Below the pieces are notes generated by a model that was not told where the DNA came from, did not search any database, and saw nothing but the letters and a program-made list of their open reading frames with translations. A DNA stretch of 64,000 bases from Neoehrlichia mikurensis (GTDB lineage: Bacteria; Pseudomonadota; Alphaproteobacteria; Rickettsiales; Anaplasmataceae): positions 310,001-374,000 of the forward strand of contig NZ_CP066557.1 of assembly GCF_019186785.1 (NCBI RefSeq), written 5' to 3'. The translations under genes were made by a program, and so were the position numbers. Below are positions 50,389-59,171 of the stretch, piece by piece (the stretch's first letter is position 1; every line of letters begins with the position of its first letter).

Positions 50389-50748
50389 ATGTTATTTGTA
50401 TTAATAGTAATATTATGTATAATAGGGGCATTATTTATTTTTCCAATAGTCTTATTATCTATATTTTTTTTAATCAAGAGAAACAGTATAATACATATGA
50501 GTCATATCATGACTCCAATGATGAACAAATTTTTCAATGAACTTTATAGCAATAGGAATACAAGCAACGAGATGTCAATAAATGAAGCACTAGAGATATT
50601 AGGACTAGAAGGTAAAGCAAATAATGAACAAATTAATATGGCATACCATAAACTTATGAAATCTGTTCATCCAGACAAAGGAGGCTCTGCTTATTTTGCG
50701 CAAAAGCTTAACCAAGCACGTGATAAACTATTGAATTCTCATCATTAA
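50389..50748 (+). CDS. membrane-anchored DnaJ-domain protein (Tim14-like), full-length copy B
   Basis: This 119-aa protein has an N-terminal transmembrane helix (about 2-29, LIVILCIIGALFIFPIVLLSIFF in pieces) and a C-terminal J-like domain with HPDKGG. The arrangement matches Tim14/Pam18-like proteins that recruit an Hsp70 at a membrane. It is divergent from nfu, 76 bp away, and convergent with rho copy B. Its C-terminal 83 residues are duplicated exactly at 32743-32994. This copy retains the natural start and anchor, so it is probably the original. Confidence 0.85.
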   Translation: MLFVLIVILCIIGALFIFPIVLLSIFFLIKRNSIIHMSHIMTPMMNKFFNELYSNRNTSNEMSINEALEILGLEGKANNEQINMAYHKLMKSVHPDKGGSAYFAQKLNQARDKLLNSHH

Positions 50749-52131
50749 TATTAAATTACATAAAAAATTACTATTAAAATTAGGTAAGAATGATAATCAC
50801 TCAACATTAATTATATACATATACTTAACTTATATCCTTATGATTATTATTTTAAGTATCCAATATTTACAATATCCACAAACAATGCTATTACCCAGCT
50901 CAATAACTTAACTTTTTTAAACTAACATTAACTATTCATCATATCAAAAAAGTCATTCTTGTCCCAGATTTTGATATGTCTATTGCTGGATATATCCTCT
51001 TGTCAGCTATCTTCCTATCAAGGATTATTTCACAATTACCTGTACCCTTGAATTCCTCAAAAATAACCTCATCCATCTTCGATCCTGTCTCTATCAGTGC
51101 CGTTGCTATTATTGTTAACGATCCTCCCTTCTCTATATTCCTTGCTGCACCAAAAAATCTTTTTGGCCTTTGTAATGCATTAGAGTCTACTCCACCTGTT
51201 AATACCTTACCTGATGACGGTATTACTGCATTATATGCCCTCGCTAATCTCGTTATTGAATCCAATAATATTACTACATCCTTCTTATGCTCTACCATCC
51301 TCTTGGCTTTCTCTATTACTATCTCCGCAAGTTGTACGTGCCTATACGCTGGCTCATCAAATGTAGAACTCACTACTTCTCCCTTCACTGACCTTAACAT
51401 ATCAGTCACTTCTTCTGGCCTTTCATCTATTAATAAAACCATTAATTCCATGTCTGGATGATTTACAGATATTGAATGTGCTATCTGTTGCAATATTATT
51501 GTCTTGCCTGCCCTGGGAGGCGCTACTATTAATGCCCTTTGCCCCTTCCCTAAAGGTGCTATTATATCTATCGCTCTCATACTGATATCTTTCTTATCAA
51601 GTATATCATTACATTCCAATAATATCCTCTCTTCAGGATATAATGGTATTAAATCATCAAAATGCACATACCTTTGTAACTTACCTATCTCTGTAAAATT
51701 TATGTTATATGCTTTTACTAATGTAAAATATCTCTCCTTATCACTAGGAGCTCTTATTTCACCATTAACTATATCTCCAGTCCTTAAATTAAATTTCTTT
51801 ATTTGACCAGCGGATATATATACATCATCACTACTCGCAGCATAATTAGCTTCCGCAGATCTTAAAAATCCAAATCCATCAGGTAATACTTCAACTACAC
51901 CTCCTCCTATTGCTACTCCTCCTCCACTGACTACCCTCTTCATTAAATGAAATATTATCTCTTGCTTTAGCATCCTTCCATTGCTAACTACTCCTAGCTC
52001 CTCTGCTATTATCAATAACTCCTCAGCGCTCTTCCTCTTTAGCTCATTTAGACTTAATACCTTTGATAATACTTTGTCCTCATTAACAGACTCTTGCTCT
52101 CTCTCTACTTCCTCAATAGTAACATCATCTG
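50404..52131. repeat. segmental duplication, copy B (dnaJ-like plus rho with 130-bp deletion)
   Basis: This is the partner of 32650-34507. It is near-identical apart from one base change I noted and a missing 130 bp at about 50957/50958. Flanking DNA on both sides extends naturally into the dnaJ-like start and the rho N-terminus, so this is likely the ancestral place. The copies are in the same orientation, about 17.7 kb apart, and could recombine. Confidence 0.95.
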
Positions 52132-52183
52132 CAACTTTACTAGTGGATTTTCGCCTTTTTCTACTACTACTTAACACAATCAA
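50939..52183 (-). pseudogene. rho: Rho copy B, C-terminally truncated
   Basis: This 414-aa reading frame matches copy A except for its ends. It has a longer, probably native N-terminus ([18 protein letters not shown] before DDVTIEEVE) and retains the RNA-binding domain, Walker A APPRAGKT and Walker B. A 130-bp deletion shifts the frame right after SGTR, whose Arg corresponds to the E. coli R366 arginine finger. The last 52 residues of copy A are replaced by MTFLI and a stop. Loss of the C-terminal subdomain should destroy activity or give a dominant partial protein. If expressed it could join hexamers with copy A; that is speculation. Confidence 0.85.
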
Positions 52184-52425
52184 TCCTTCTTTATTTAACT
52201 AAAACACATAAAATAATACCAGCTATGAGATATTTTAGTATATATCATAATCTACTACGCAAATATAGATTGAAGCTTGATAATTAAAAAAAATTTACTA
52301 AACTTTAAGAACAATACAAAAAATATACTCACTAATTTAATAAATAACCCGCATACTACTACATAAAAGGCACAATTACAACCTTATGAGAGCTACATTA
52401 GTAAATACTTTAATTATTACTTAAC

Positions 52426-53013
52426 TTATATATTCTCCAATGCATCTTTCCTAATATTTTGTACTCTCTGCTCCCTCTCAACTATCATTTGAGTCTTCAT
52501 AATCGCTTCATCAAGAGCATCTTGTGTACATAAACCTAACAAAACAGGATCTCTAGGTTTAATATTACTTGAGTTCCAGTGCTCCTTACTTCTTATCGCA
52601 GTTATAGTTGCCTTCGTAGTGCCTATCAATTGCGCAATCTGCACATCTTGCATATCAGGGCAATATTTCAAAATCCAGCATATCGCATCTGGCTTATCCC
52701 TACGACGAGCAACAGGAGTATAACGTACTCTCCTTTTTTTAGATTTACTATTGAATCCTTTATAAGTTATTAACTTAGGAATCTTATTAGGATTATTTTG
52801 ACATGCTTCTATTTCTTCCTTTGTAATTTGACCCATTGCAACCGGATTACAGCCTATAACACCTTTTGCAACTTCACCATCAGCAATACCTTTCACTTCA
52901 AGCAAATGCAAATTGCAAAACTTTGCTATTTGTTCAAAAGTTAATGTAGTATTATCAACTAGCCATACAGCTACCGCTCTAGGCATCAAAGGAGTTTCCT
53001 CATATGATGACAT
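52426..53013 (-). CDS. trcR: cell cycle transcriptional regulator TrcR (DUF1013)
   Basis: This 195-aa protein belongs to the DUF1013 family of alphaproteobacteria, named TrcR. It starts PLMPRAVAVWLVDNTTLTFEQIA with a helix-turn-helix-like segment FEQIAKFCNLHLLEVKGIADG. Then come RVRYTPVARRRDKPDAICW, a second HTH-like DMQDVQIAQLIGTTKATITAI, and HWNSSNIKPRDPVLLGLC. It probably binds DNA or RNA polymerase to control cell cycle genes. It sits upstream of rho copy B on the same strand (about 240 bp). Decayed fragments of this gene appear near 36985-37100 and perhaps 35540-35660. Confidence 0.9.
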   Translation of the reverse strand: MSSYEETPLMPRAVAVWLVDNTTLTFEQIAKFCNLHLLEVKGIADGEVAKGVIGCNPVAMGQITKEEIEACQNNPNKIPKLITYKGFNSKSKKRRVRYTPVARRRDKPDAICWILKYCPDMQDVQIAQLIGTTKATITAIRSKEHWNSSNIKPRDPVLLGLCTQDALDEAIMKTQMIVEREQRVQNIRKDALENI

Positions 53014-53392
53014 AAAAAAATCCCCAAATTAAAACTTAAACACCTAAACAAATTCAACTTTAATAAGTAACCTAATATTATTAATAATTTATTAACTTAA
53101 TAAAAACTTTATAGCTAAGTTGTATATTACATTGGTCAAATGTCAAGATTTTTGCTAACATTTATTGCAAAAATATCCTTTAATAACATTATTATTTTTT
53201 CTTAACTTCGCACATTTGTTTATATCAATATATTGTGATATAAATGAAAAATTAATTATTGAAGTATAACAAAATTAGCTCATTTAAGTAACATGTTATT
53301 GTTTGATAATATATACAATCCTTCATCCATGCATAAGTTAGGACAGAAAACAAGACCAATCTATAAATAACATAAATAACATTCAATTATAC
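53014..53392. other. divergent spacer trcR-rpmI
   Basis: AT-rich spacer whose pieces (53027-53072, 53085-53190, 53388-53455) recur in diverged form at 37095-37640. It should hold the trcR promoter, which I cannot pinpoint. Confidence 0.4.
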
Positions 53393-53422
53393 TTGACATT
53401 ATAAGTTATTAGTGTGTAAACT
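53393..53422 (+). promoter_or_regulatory. probable promoter of rpmI-rplT-pheS operon
   Basis: TTGACA at 53393-53398 is followed by taaact 18 bp later (53417-53422), a 4 of 6 match to TATAAT. It lies about 36 bp before the rpmI start. The region is partly conserved in the decayed copy near 37565-37630. Confidence 0.45.
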
Positions 53423-53457
53423 CTCAATTGCTTTATATCATAAAAAGTTGAGTTTTT

Positions 53458-53658
53458 ATGCCAAAATTAAAAACTAAGTCTTCTGTTAAAAAAAGATTTA
53501 AAGTTACAGCTAGTGGAAAAATTAAAGCTACTCAGTCTACCAAAAGGCATGGAATGACAAAAAGAAGCAAGCGTAGCTTAAGAGTTCAACGTGGTATGTC
53601 AATACTAAATAGCTCGGATGCAAGTATTATTAAGCTTTTTATGCCTTATAGTCGTTAA
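53458..53658 (+). CDS. rpmI: 50S ribosomal protein L35
   Basis: This is a 66-aa basic protein of the large subunit. It starts [20 protein letters not shown] and continues [18 protein letters not shown], the normal L35 pattern and length. rplT follows 16 bp downstream, then pheS, the usual order without infC here. Confidence 0.96.
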   Translation: MPKLKTKSSVKKRFKVTASGKIKATQSTKRHGMTKRSKRSLRVQRGMSILNSSDASIIKLFMPYSR

Positions 53659-53674
53659 ATAGAGGTGTGTTTAC

Positions 53675-54025
53675 ATGGCAAGAGTTAAACGTGGTGTTAC
53701 AACAAGGGCAAGACATAAAAAAATAATCAAACTTGCAAAAGGTTATAGAGGCCGCTCGAAAAACTGCTATAGAATTGCTTTGCAAAGAGTAGAAAAGGCT
53801 TTAACTTATGCTTATCGTGATAGACGTAATCGCAAGCGTGATTTTCGTAGAATATGGATAATGAGAATCAATGCTGCAGTAAAACAGTATGATATGTCAT
53901 ACTCTCAATTTATTAAAAAACTATCACTATCTAATATTAATATTAATAGGAAAATACTTGCTGATATGGCAGTAAATGATAAAGACAACTTTAAGCAAAT
54001 AGTTGATGCTATTAAAAGTTCCTAG
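53675..54025 (+). CDS. rplT: 50S ribosomal protein L20
   Basis: This 116-aa large-subunit protein is needed early in assembly, and in many bacteria it represses its own operon. It begins [20 protein letters not shown], followed by [13 protein letters not shown] and [22 protein letters not shown]. Complete. It has a ribosome binding site (GAGGTG) before the ATG. pheS starts 8 bp downstream. Confidence 0.97.
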   Translation: MARVKRGVTTRARHKKIIKLAKGYRGRSKNCYRIALQRVEKALTYAYRDRRNRKRDFRRIWIMRINAAVKQYDMSYSQFIKKLSLSNININRKILADMAVNDKDNFKQIVDAIKSS

Positions 54026-54033
54026 AAAATTTC

Positions 54034-55065
54034 ATGTTATCTAAGATACACGATATAAATGCTGAAGCAGTTATACGTATTTCTGCTAGTGCTTCTATTG
54101 AAGAATTAGAAAAAGTTAAGGTATATTATTTTGGAAAATCTGGTATTTTAAGTAGTTATTTGAAAAAAATTTCAAGGATTACAGATATAGAAAATCGCAA
54201 ATCTGTTAGTAGTATAGTAAATCCTATTTGTAATAATTTAAAGCTTTTAATTCAAAAACAAAAAGAAAAACTTTTGCAACAGCAAATCCATAGTAAATTA
54301 ATGCAAGAAAAAATAGATATTAGTTTACCTGTAAGACCAAAATTATATGGAAAGTTACATCCTATATCTAAAGTGTTAAATGAAGTAAAGCAAATTTTTT
54401 TTTCTCTAGGGTTTCAACTGGCAAATGGTCCAGAACTTGAAGATGAATTTCATGTATTTGATGCTTTAAACACACCTAAACACCATCCTTCAAGAAATGA
54501 AAATGATACTTTCTATTTAGCACAAAAAATAAATAATAAACGCATCGTGTTACGTACTCACACATCTTCTGTACAAATTAGGACTATGGAATGTAATACT
54601 TCTTTCCCTATAAAAATTATTGCACCTGGAAAAGTGTACAGAAATGATTGGGATGCCGAACATAGTCCAATGTTTCATCAAATTGAAGGATTATATGTTG
54701 ACCATAACATAAATATGGGACATTTAAAATATTGTATCAATTATTTTCTCTCTCATTTTTTTAATGCAAATGTTAAAACTAGGTTTAGAAACAGTTTTTT
54801 CCCATTTACTGAACCATCAGCCGAGGTTGATATTCAAAAAGATAATCAAGATTGGATAGAAATTCTAGGATGTGGAATGGTACATCGCAATATATTAAAA
54901 AATGTTAACATTGACCCAAATAAATACAGTGGTTTTGCATTTGGAATAGGAATTGAAAGAATAGCAATGTTAAAATATAATATAGAAGACCTACGTATGT
55001 TTTATGAAAATAAACTACAATGGATAAATCATTATGGATTTAATTTTACTGATGTTGTTAAATAA
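54034..55065 (+). CDS. pheS: phenylalanyl-tRNA synthetase alpha subunit
   Basis: This is the catalytic alpha subunit of the heterotetrameric PheRS. The 343-aa product has an N-terminal helical coiled-coil region (about 1-90) and the class II core: GFQLANGPELEDEFHVFDAL, LRTHTSSVQIRTME, HQIEGLYVD, FFPFTEPSAEVDI, and motif 3 GFAFGIGIERIAMLKY. Complete. The beta subunit pheT is not adjacent. A short-chain dehydrogenase gene overlaps its 3' end by 14 bp. Confidence 0.96.
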   Translation: MLSKIHDINAEAVIRISASASIEELEKVKVYYFGKSGILSSYLKKISRITDIENRKSVSSIVNPICNNLKLLIQKQKEKLLQQQIHSKLMQEKIDISLPVRPKLYGKLHPISKVLNEVKQIFFSLGFQLANGPELEDEFHVFDALNTPKHHPSRNENDTFYLAQKINNKRIVLRTHTSSVQIRTMECNTSFPIKIIAPGKVYRNDWDAEHSPMFHQIEGLYVDHNINMGHLKYCINYFLSHFFNANVKTRFRNSFFPFTEPSAEVDIQKDNQDWIEILGCGMVHRNILKNVNIDPNKYSGFAFGIGIERIAMLKYNIEDLRMFYENKLQWINHYGFNFTDVVK

Positions 55066-55759
55066 TACTCATTATTCTAAAAAAAAAGGAGTACTAATCA
55101 CGGGTTCAGCACGTAGAATTGGTAAAGTAATAGCAATGTTCTTGGCCAGTCATGGTTATGATATAGTAATTCACTACAATACCTCTCAAAATGAAGCGTT
55201 AAATTTGAAAAAAAATATAGAGGAATTATACCAAAGAGTATGTTTAATTTTACGCGCAGATCTTTTAAACTTTACCACATTACATAACATAATAGATCAT
55301 ACTTTCCAAGCAATGCCGTATTGTAATAACTTAATAAATAATGCTTCAATTTTTTACCATCACACATTAATGCAATGCACTGAATTAGATTTTGATAAAA
55401 ATTATCATATACATGTAAAAGTCCCTATGTTTCTTACACAGTATTTTACAAAAAAGTGTAACACTACTGGAAATATTGTTAACATTATAGATAGCAATAT
55501 CACAAATATCAAAAGCAAATATTTTACATATATGCTATCAAAAAAATCCCTAGCTGATTTAACAATACTTTCTGCTGCAGAATTAGCACCGAAAATCAAG
55601 GTTAATGCAATATGTCCTTCACATATTGATGACAGTGTACTAGAAAGTATTTCCTTAAAACAGATAATGCAAAATAATAAACTAAAGAATATTCTAAAAA
55701 AAATATATAAACTCGTAAGCGTTCATAACAATATTACTGGAAAATTATATTTTACATAA
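55052..55759 (+). CDS. short-chain dehydrogenase/reductase, pteridine reductase-like
   Basis: This is an NAD(P)-dependent oxidoreductase. From ATG 55052 it is 235 aa with the cofactor motif TGSARRIGKVIAMFLASHG (the RR after the glycine motif is typical of FolM and pteridine reductase-like members). YDIVIHYNTS, the NNAS motif (LINNASIF) and the catalytic YxxxK as YMLSKKSLADL follow. It overlaps the pheS end by 14 bp and so is translationally coupled. A role in folate or pterin reduction is possible but unproven. The frame extends to 55034 deeper inside pheS. Confidence 0.85.
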   Translation: MLLNNTHYSKKKGVLITGSARRIGKVIAMFLASHGYDIVIHYNTSQNEALNLKKNIEELYQRVCLILRADLLNFTTLHNIIDHTFQAMPYCNNLINNASIFYHHTLMQCTELDFDKNYHIHVKVPMFLTQYFTKKCNTTGNIVNIIDSNITNIKSKYFTYMLSKKSLADLTILSAAELAPKIKVNAICPSHIDDSVLESISLKQIMQNNKLKNILKKIYKLVSVHNNITGKLYFT

Positions 55760-55849
55760 AAGAAAAGTTTCTTCAGTATGTTCATAATTTCATAATACAT
55801 TAATGTTAAAATCAAAACTTAACCAGCAATACAATAAGGTATATTTTTT

Positions 55850-55975
55850 TGAATTGATAAAAGTACAAGTCTATCATCGAATATATTCTCTTGTCTTAAT
55901 ATCTTCACTAAAAATTAATTATTTTAGCAATTACCTGTACCTCAAACCTTAAAAAATAATTCCATTTTTTATTTT
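55850..55975 (-). pseudogene. small decayed rho fragment
   Basis: The plus-strand DNA 55870-55965 aligns with rho copy A 33351-33452: gtctat, atatat.ctcttgtc, tatcttc, caattacctgtacc are shared in order with small indels. It corresponds to the part of Rho encoding about [19 protein letters not shown]. It is diverged and not coding. It lies 3.7 kb to the right of rho copy B in the same orientation. Confidence 0.7.
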
Positions 55976-56328
55976 AATTCGCGTTACTTACTAGTATGTA
56001 ACTTTTTACATGAAACATCATAAAAAAACCTCACATGAAGATTACCAATAATATATCATATAAACAATAATTAATATAGCAATACACATTATATAAAACA
56101 TTAGCTATAATATATAGTACAACATACTGCTAGAAAATATGATAAGTTTAATAAATACTAACCAAAAGTTTATTAACTATAATAAAATTATACAAAGATT
56201 CTCCATATTAAAGTATAAATATGGTAATTTTATATTGTATATTACAAAAAATAGATATATTTAAGAATATCCTAGAAAAAGTACAAAAATTAGTAGATGC
56301 TAAATACATAACTTACATAATATTGATA
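55976..56328. other. spacer before glmU
   Basis: AT-rich DNA. The glmU frame remains open back to ATG 56221, but that extension is unlike the family. No other feature is seen. Confidence 0.35.
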
Positions 56329-57630
56329 ATGATAGATGTTGTAATATTAGCTGCCGGTAATAGCAGTAGAATGAAGTCTAATACCTCTAAAATACTATAC
56401 AAGCTCGGTAATTTTCCTGTCATTGAACATGTTTTGCATTGTGCAAGTCTATTAAATCCACATAATCTTGTCGTAGTAACAAATAGTAATACAGAACATT
56501 ACATTGCTTTAAGCTTAGAAAAATACAATTTAAACTCACAAATTGCTCTGCAAGAACAAAGACAAGGTACAGGAAATGCAGCAAAATTAGCTATAACAAA
56601 AATCAGTAACTCTGATCAAAAAATTGTATTAATACTATATGGAGATACTCCATTAATTACAGTTAAAACTATTTATAAAATGATTAATTTGTTGCAAAAT
56701 TCAGATAACTCTATCATTATACTTGCCTTCAAATCAAATAATAACCAATACGGCAAAATTATTACCGATCACAATCAAAAAGTATTACAAATTATAGAAA
56801 AAGATAATTCTGACATAAATTCACATTTATCAAATTCTGGTATTATGATAGGATACAAGAATATAATACATGATATGCTTAATACCATCCAATATCATGG
56901 CGAAGAGCTTTATCTTACAGATGTAGTTCTCTCTGCAACACAACACAAATTAAAAGTAGGATATATTTTATCAACAGAAGATGAAGCTATAGGAATAAAT
57001 ACAAGATATGACTTAGCAAAAGCAGAATTATATTTTCAAACCAGAAAAAGAAATTTTTTTCTTGAATCAGGAGTAACTCTTTTATCACCTGAACACGTTT
57101 TCTTCTCACTTGATACAAAAATTGCAAATGAGGTAATAATACATCCCTATACAATTTTAGGACCACAAGTTAACATAAAATCACATGTTGAAATTTTAGC
57201 TTATTCATACCTTGAGAAATGTTATATTAAAGAAAATTCTATCATTGGCCCATTTGCACGTATTAGAGGTAACACTACTATAGAACAATTCTGCAATATT
57301 GGAAATTTTGTTGAAATAAAGGAAAGTACTGTCAATAAAATGAGTAAAATAAAACACTTAAGTTATATAGGAAATTGTACTATAGGTGAAAACAGCAATT
57401 TTGGTGCTGGGACTGTTATCTGTAATTATGATGGTAATAAAAAACACCATTCTGTTATAGGCAGTTACTGTTTTATTGGAGCTAATAGTACTTTAATTTC
57501 TCCCATTAATGTTGGTAATTATGCTGTTATTGCTGCAGGTAGCACAATTACTGAAAATATACCTCAAAAAAGTTTAGGGATAGCAAGGAAAAGACAAATC
57601 ATAAAGCAAAATTATAAAAACAAACCATAA
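56329..57630 (+). CDS. glmU: bifunctional GlmU (UDP-GlcNAc synthesis)
   Basis: GlmU acetylates glucosamine-1-phosphate and couples it to UTP, giving UDP-GlcNAc for peptidoglycan. From ATG 56329 the product is 433 aa. The N-terminal uridyltransferase domain has VVILAAGNSSRMKSNTSK, QEQRQGTGNAAKLA and ILYGDTPLI. The C-terminal left-handed beta-helix has hexapeptide repeats, such as IGPFARIRGNTTIEQ, IGNFVEIKEST, HLSYIGNCTIGENSNFGAGTV, and NYDGNKKHHSVIG. This part carries acetyltransferase activity. E. ruminantium makes little or reduced peptidoglycan, yet MurD is also present in this window. Confidence 0.94.
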   Translation: MIDVVILAAGNSSRMKSNTSKILYKLGNFPVIEHVLHCASLLNPHNLVVVTNSNTEHYIALSLEKYNLNSQIALQEQRQGTGNAAKLAITKISNSDQKIVLILYGDTPLITVKTIYKMINLLQNSDNSIIILAFKSNNNQYGKIITDHNQKVLQIIEKDNSDINSHLSNSGIMIGYKNIIHDMLNTIQYHGEELYLTDVVLSATQHKLKVGYILSTEDEAIGINTRYDLAKAELYFQTRKRNFFLESGVTLLSPEHVFFSLDTKIANEVIIHPYTILGPQVNIKSHVEILAYSYLEKCYIKENSIIGPFARIRGNTTIEQFCNIGNFVEIKESTVNKMSKIKHLSYIGNCTIGENSNFGAGTVICNYDGNKKHHSVIGSYCFIGANSTLISPINVGNYAVIAAGSTITENIPQKSLGIARKRQIIKQNYKNKP

Positions 57631-57659
57631 GTATTTCACTGAAAAATCTTGTATTACAC

Positions 57660-57794
57660 GTTTTTTAGTAATAAATTTAGTTTATTGAATGCTTATGTTA
57701 ATTGTTGCGATAGATATTACTTATTAAAAAGTTTTTAGGGTATTATTTTATCTTAAAGTTTGTAGTGTAATGCTTTTTAATCGTAAGGGTATAT
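57660..57794. repeat. left arm of a 135-bp inverted repeat
   Basis: This arm matches the reverse complement of 58516-58650 along all 135 bp with six mismatches and no gap. It begins 30 bp after the glmU stop. It does not code for a recognisable protein. Confidence 0.95.
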
Positions 57795-57810
57795 TACTAA
57801 TTTATAATGC

Positions 57811-58001
57811 CCACAATAAATACTATCTATACTTATATATCAACTATACAGTAAGCTCTATACCTATGTAATAAAACAAGTTAAACTAACACATTTAAGT
57901 AAATACACTATACTAATATTAAGAATATGACATTAATCAGTTACGTAATGAGTCAATGACCATAATAAATACTATCTATGCTTTATATATCAACACTATA
58001 C
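57811..58001. repeat. pair of imperfect direct repeats inside the inverted repeat
   Basis: A stretch of about 40 bp at 57811-57849 recurs at 57960-58001 (both contain aataaatactatctat and atatatcaac, with small indels). The distance between the copies is 149 bp. Confidence 0.8.
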
Positions 58002-58515
58002 ACATATTGATTTAGACATTGCATACAAAAAACTCTAGAAATTAACAAATTCTTTGAAAATAACAAAAAATTATCCGTATTACTATATATAAGATAAAAA
58101 CAATCTTCTGTTATCATAATATTTAAGAGAACAATTTAATACTAGTTTACATACTTAACAATCTAACAGTTATCTAGATGAATACTTAAACTCAACAAAT
58201 AAAATTAAAAACACACCCATATTACTATGTTTTTACTATATTTATAAATAAGACTTAAAATATAATACTTATCAAATTTTACGCAAAAGTCATTTTTTAA
58301 CATCAAATATAACACCCTATACAACTAAATGCTGTAGTTATACTGCATTAACATAACAAAGAGATATTCTCAATTTTCAATACATCATAACTATACTGAA
58401 AAATTGTCAATATACAGTTATTTAATTTTATTAATATAAAGTTAAATAGTTAATCTTATAACTAATGTGTATTAGTATCTTTTAGTACTAAATATCAAAT
58501 ACTGTATAAATAGTC

Positions 58516-58650
58516 ATATACCCTTACGATAAAAAAGCATTGCACTACAAGCTTTAAGATAAAATAATACCCTAAAAACTTTTTAATAAGTAATATTTAT
58601 CACAACAATTAACATAAGCATTCAATAAACTAAATTTTTTACTAAAAAAC
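58516..58650. repeat. right arm of a 135-bp inverted repeat
   Basis: Reverse-complement partner of 57660-57794. The 721 bp in between hold no recognised gene. The right arm ends about 120 bp before the Trm112-like gene. Confidence 0.95.
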
Positions 58651-58769
58651 TCTTTATTAAGGAATTATAATTTATAAATATTTTTAACATATCATAACTG
58701 AAAATATTTTATTAGACTTTACTATACTTCAAGGTATATTATAAAAAGCTAAGCAAAATTAAAAAATCC

Positions 58770-58937
58770 ATGATAATTGATGAAAGGTTATTAAGTATAT
58801 TAGTGTGTCCTGTAACAAAAGGTAAGCTATATTACAATCAAGCAACTAATGAACTAATAAGTGAAGATGCTAAATTAGCATTTCCTATAAGAGATGGAAT
58901 CCCCATAATGCTTGTTGATGAAGCACGTAAGTTGTAA
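58770..58937 (+). CDS. Trm112 family (UPF0434) small protein
   Basis: This 55-aa protein is easily missed because of its length. It reads [20 protein letters not shown] in its first 20 residues, then a zinc-ribbon-like region with only one of the usual cysteine pairs. The conserved [18 protein letters not shown] end identifies the Trm112/UPF0434 family. Members stabilise methyltransferases in other organisms; the partner in Ehrlichia is not known. No long neighbour operon is seen. Confidence 0.88.
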   Translation: MIIDERLLSILVCPVTKGKLYYNQATNELISEDAKLAFPIRDGIPIMLVDEARKL

Positions 58938-59171
58938 GTCATAAACATTGCTGATTATTAAATAAAGTACATATAATAAGTTAATAACAAATCAATGCGT
59001 ATATCAAATGCCTTGTGTTTTTAGTGTCTATATTCAATCAAAAGCACCTCCACTACAAACTTGCATAAGAATAATTTCAATTAACAATCCTTTTTCTCAA
59101 AACCGATATACTAAAAAATGATGAACTAACAAACCTATGAGAACTAAAATAGAAACTACAGATAATATTCA
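58938..59171. other. short convergent spacer
   Basis: No feature recognised; on the minus strand a hydrophobic open stretch (VVSILVLIGLLVHHFLVY) near 59100-59160 cannot be named. Confidence 0.3.
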
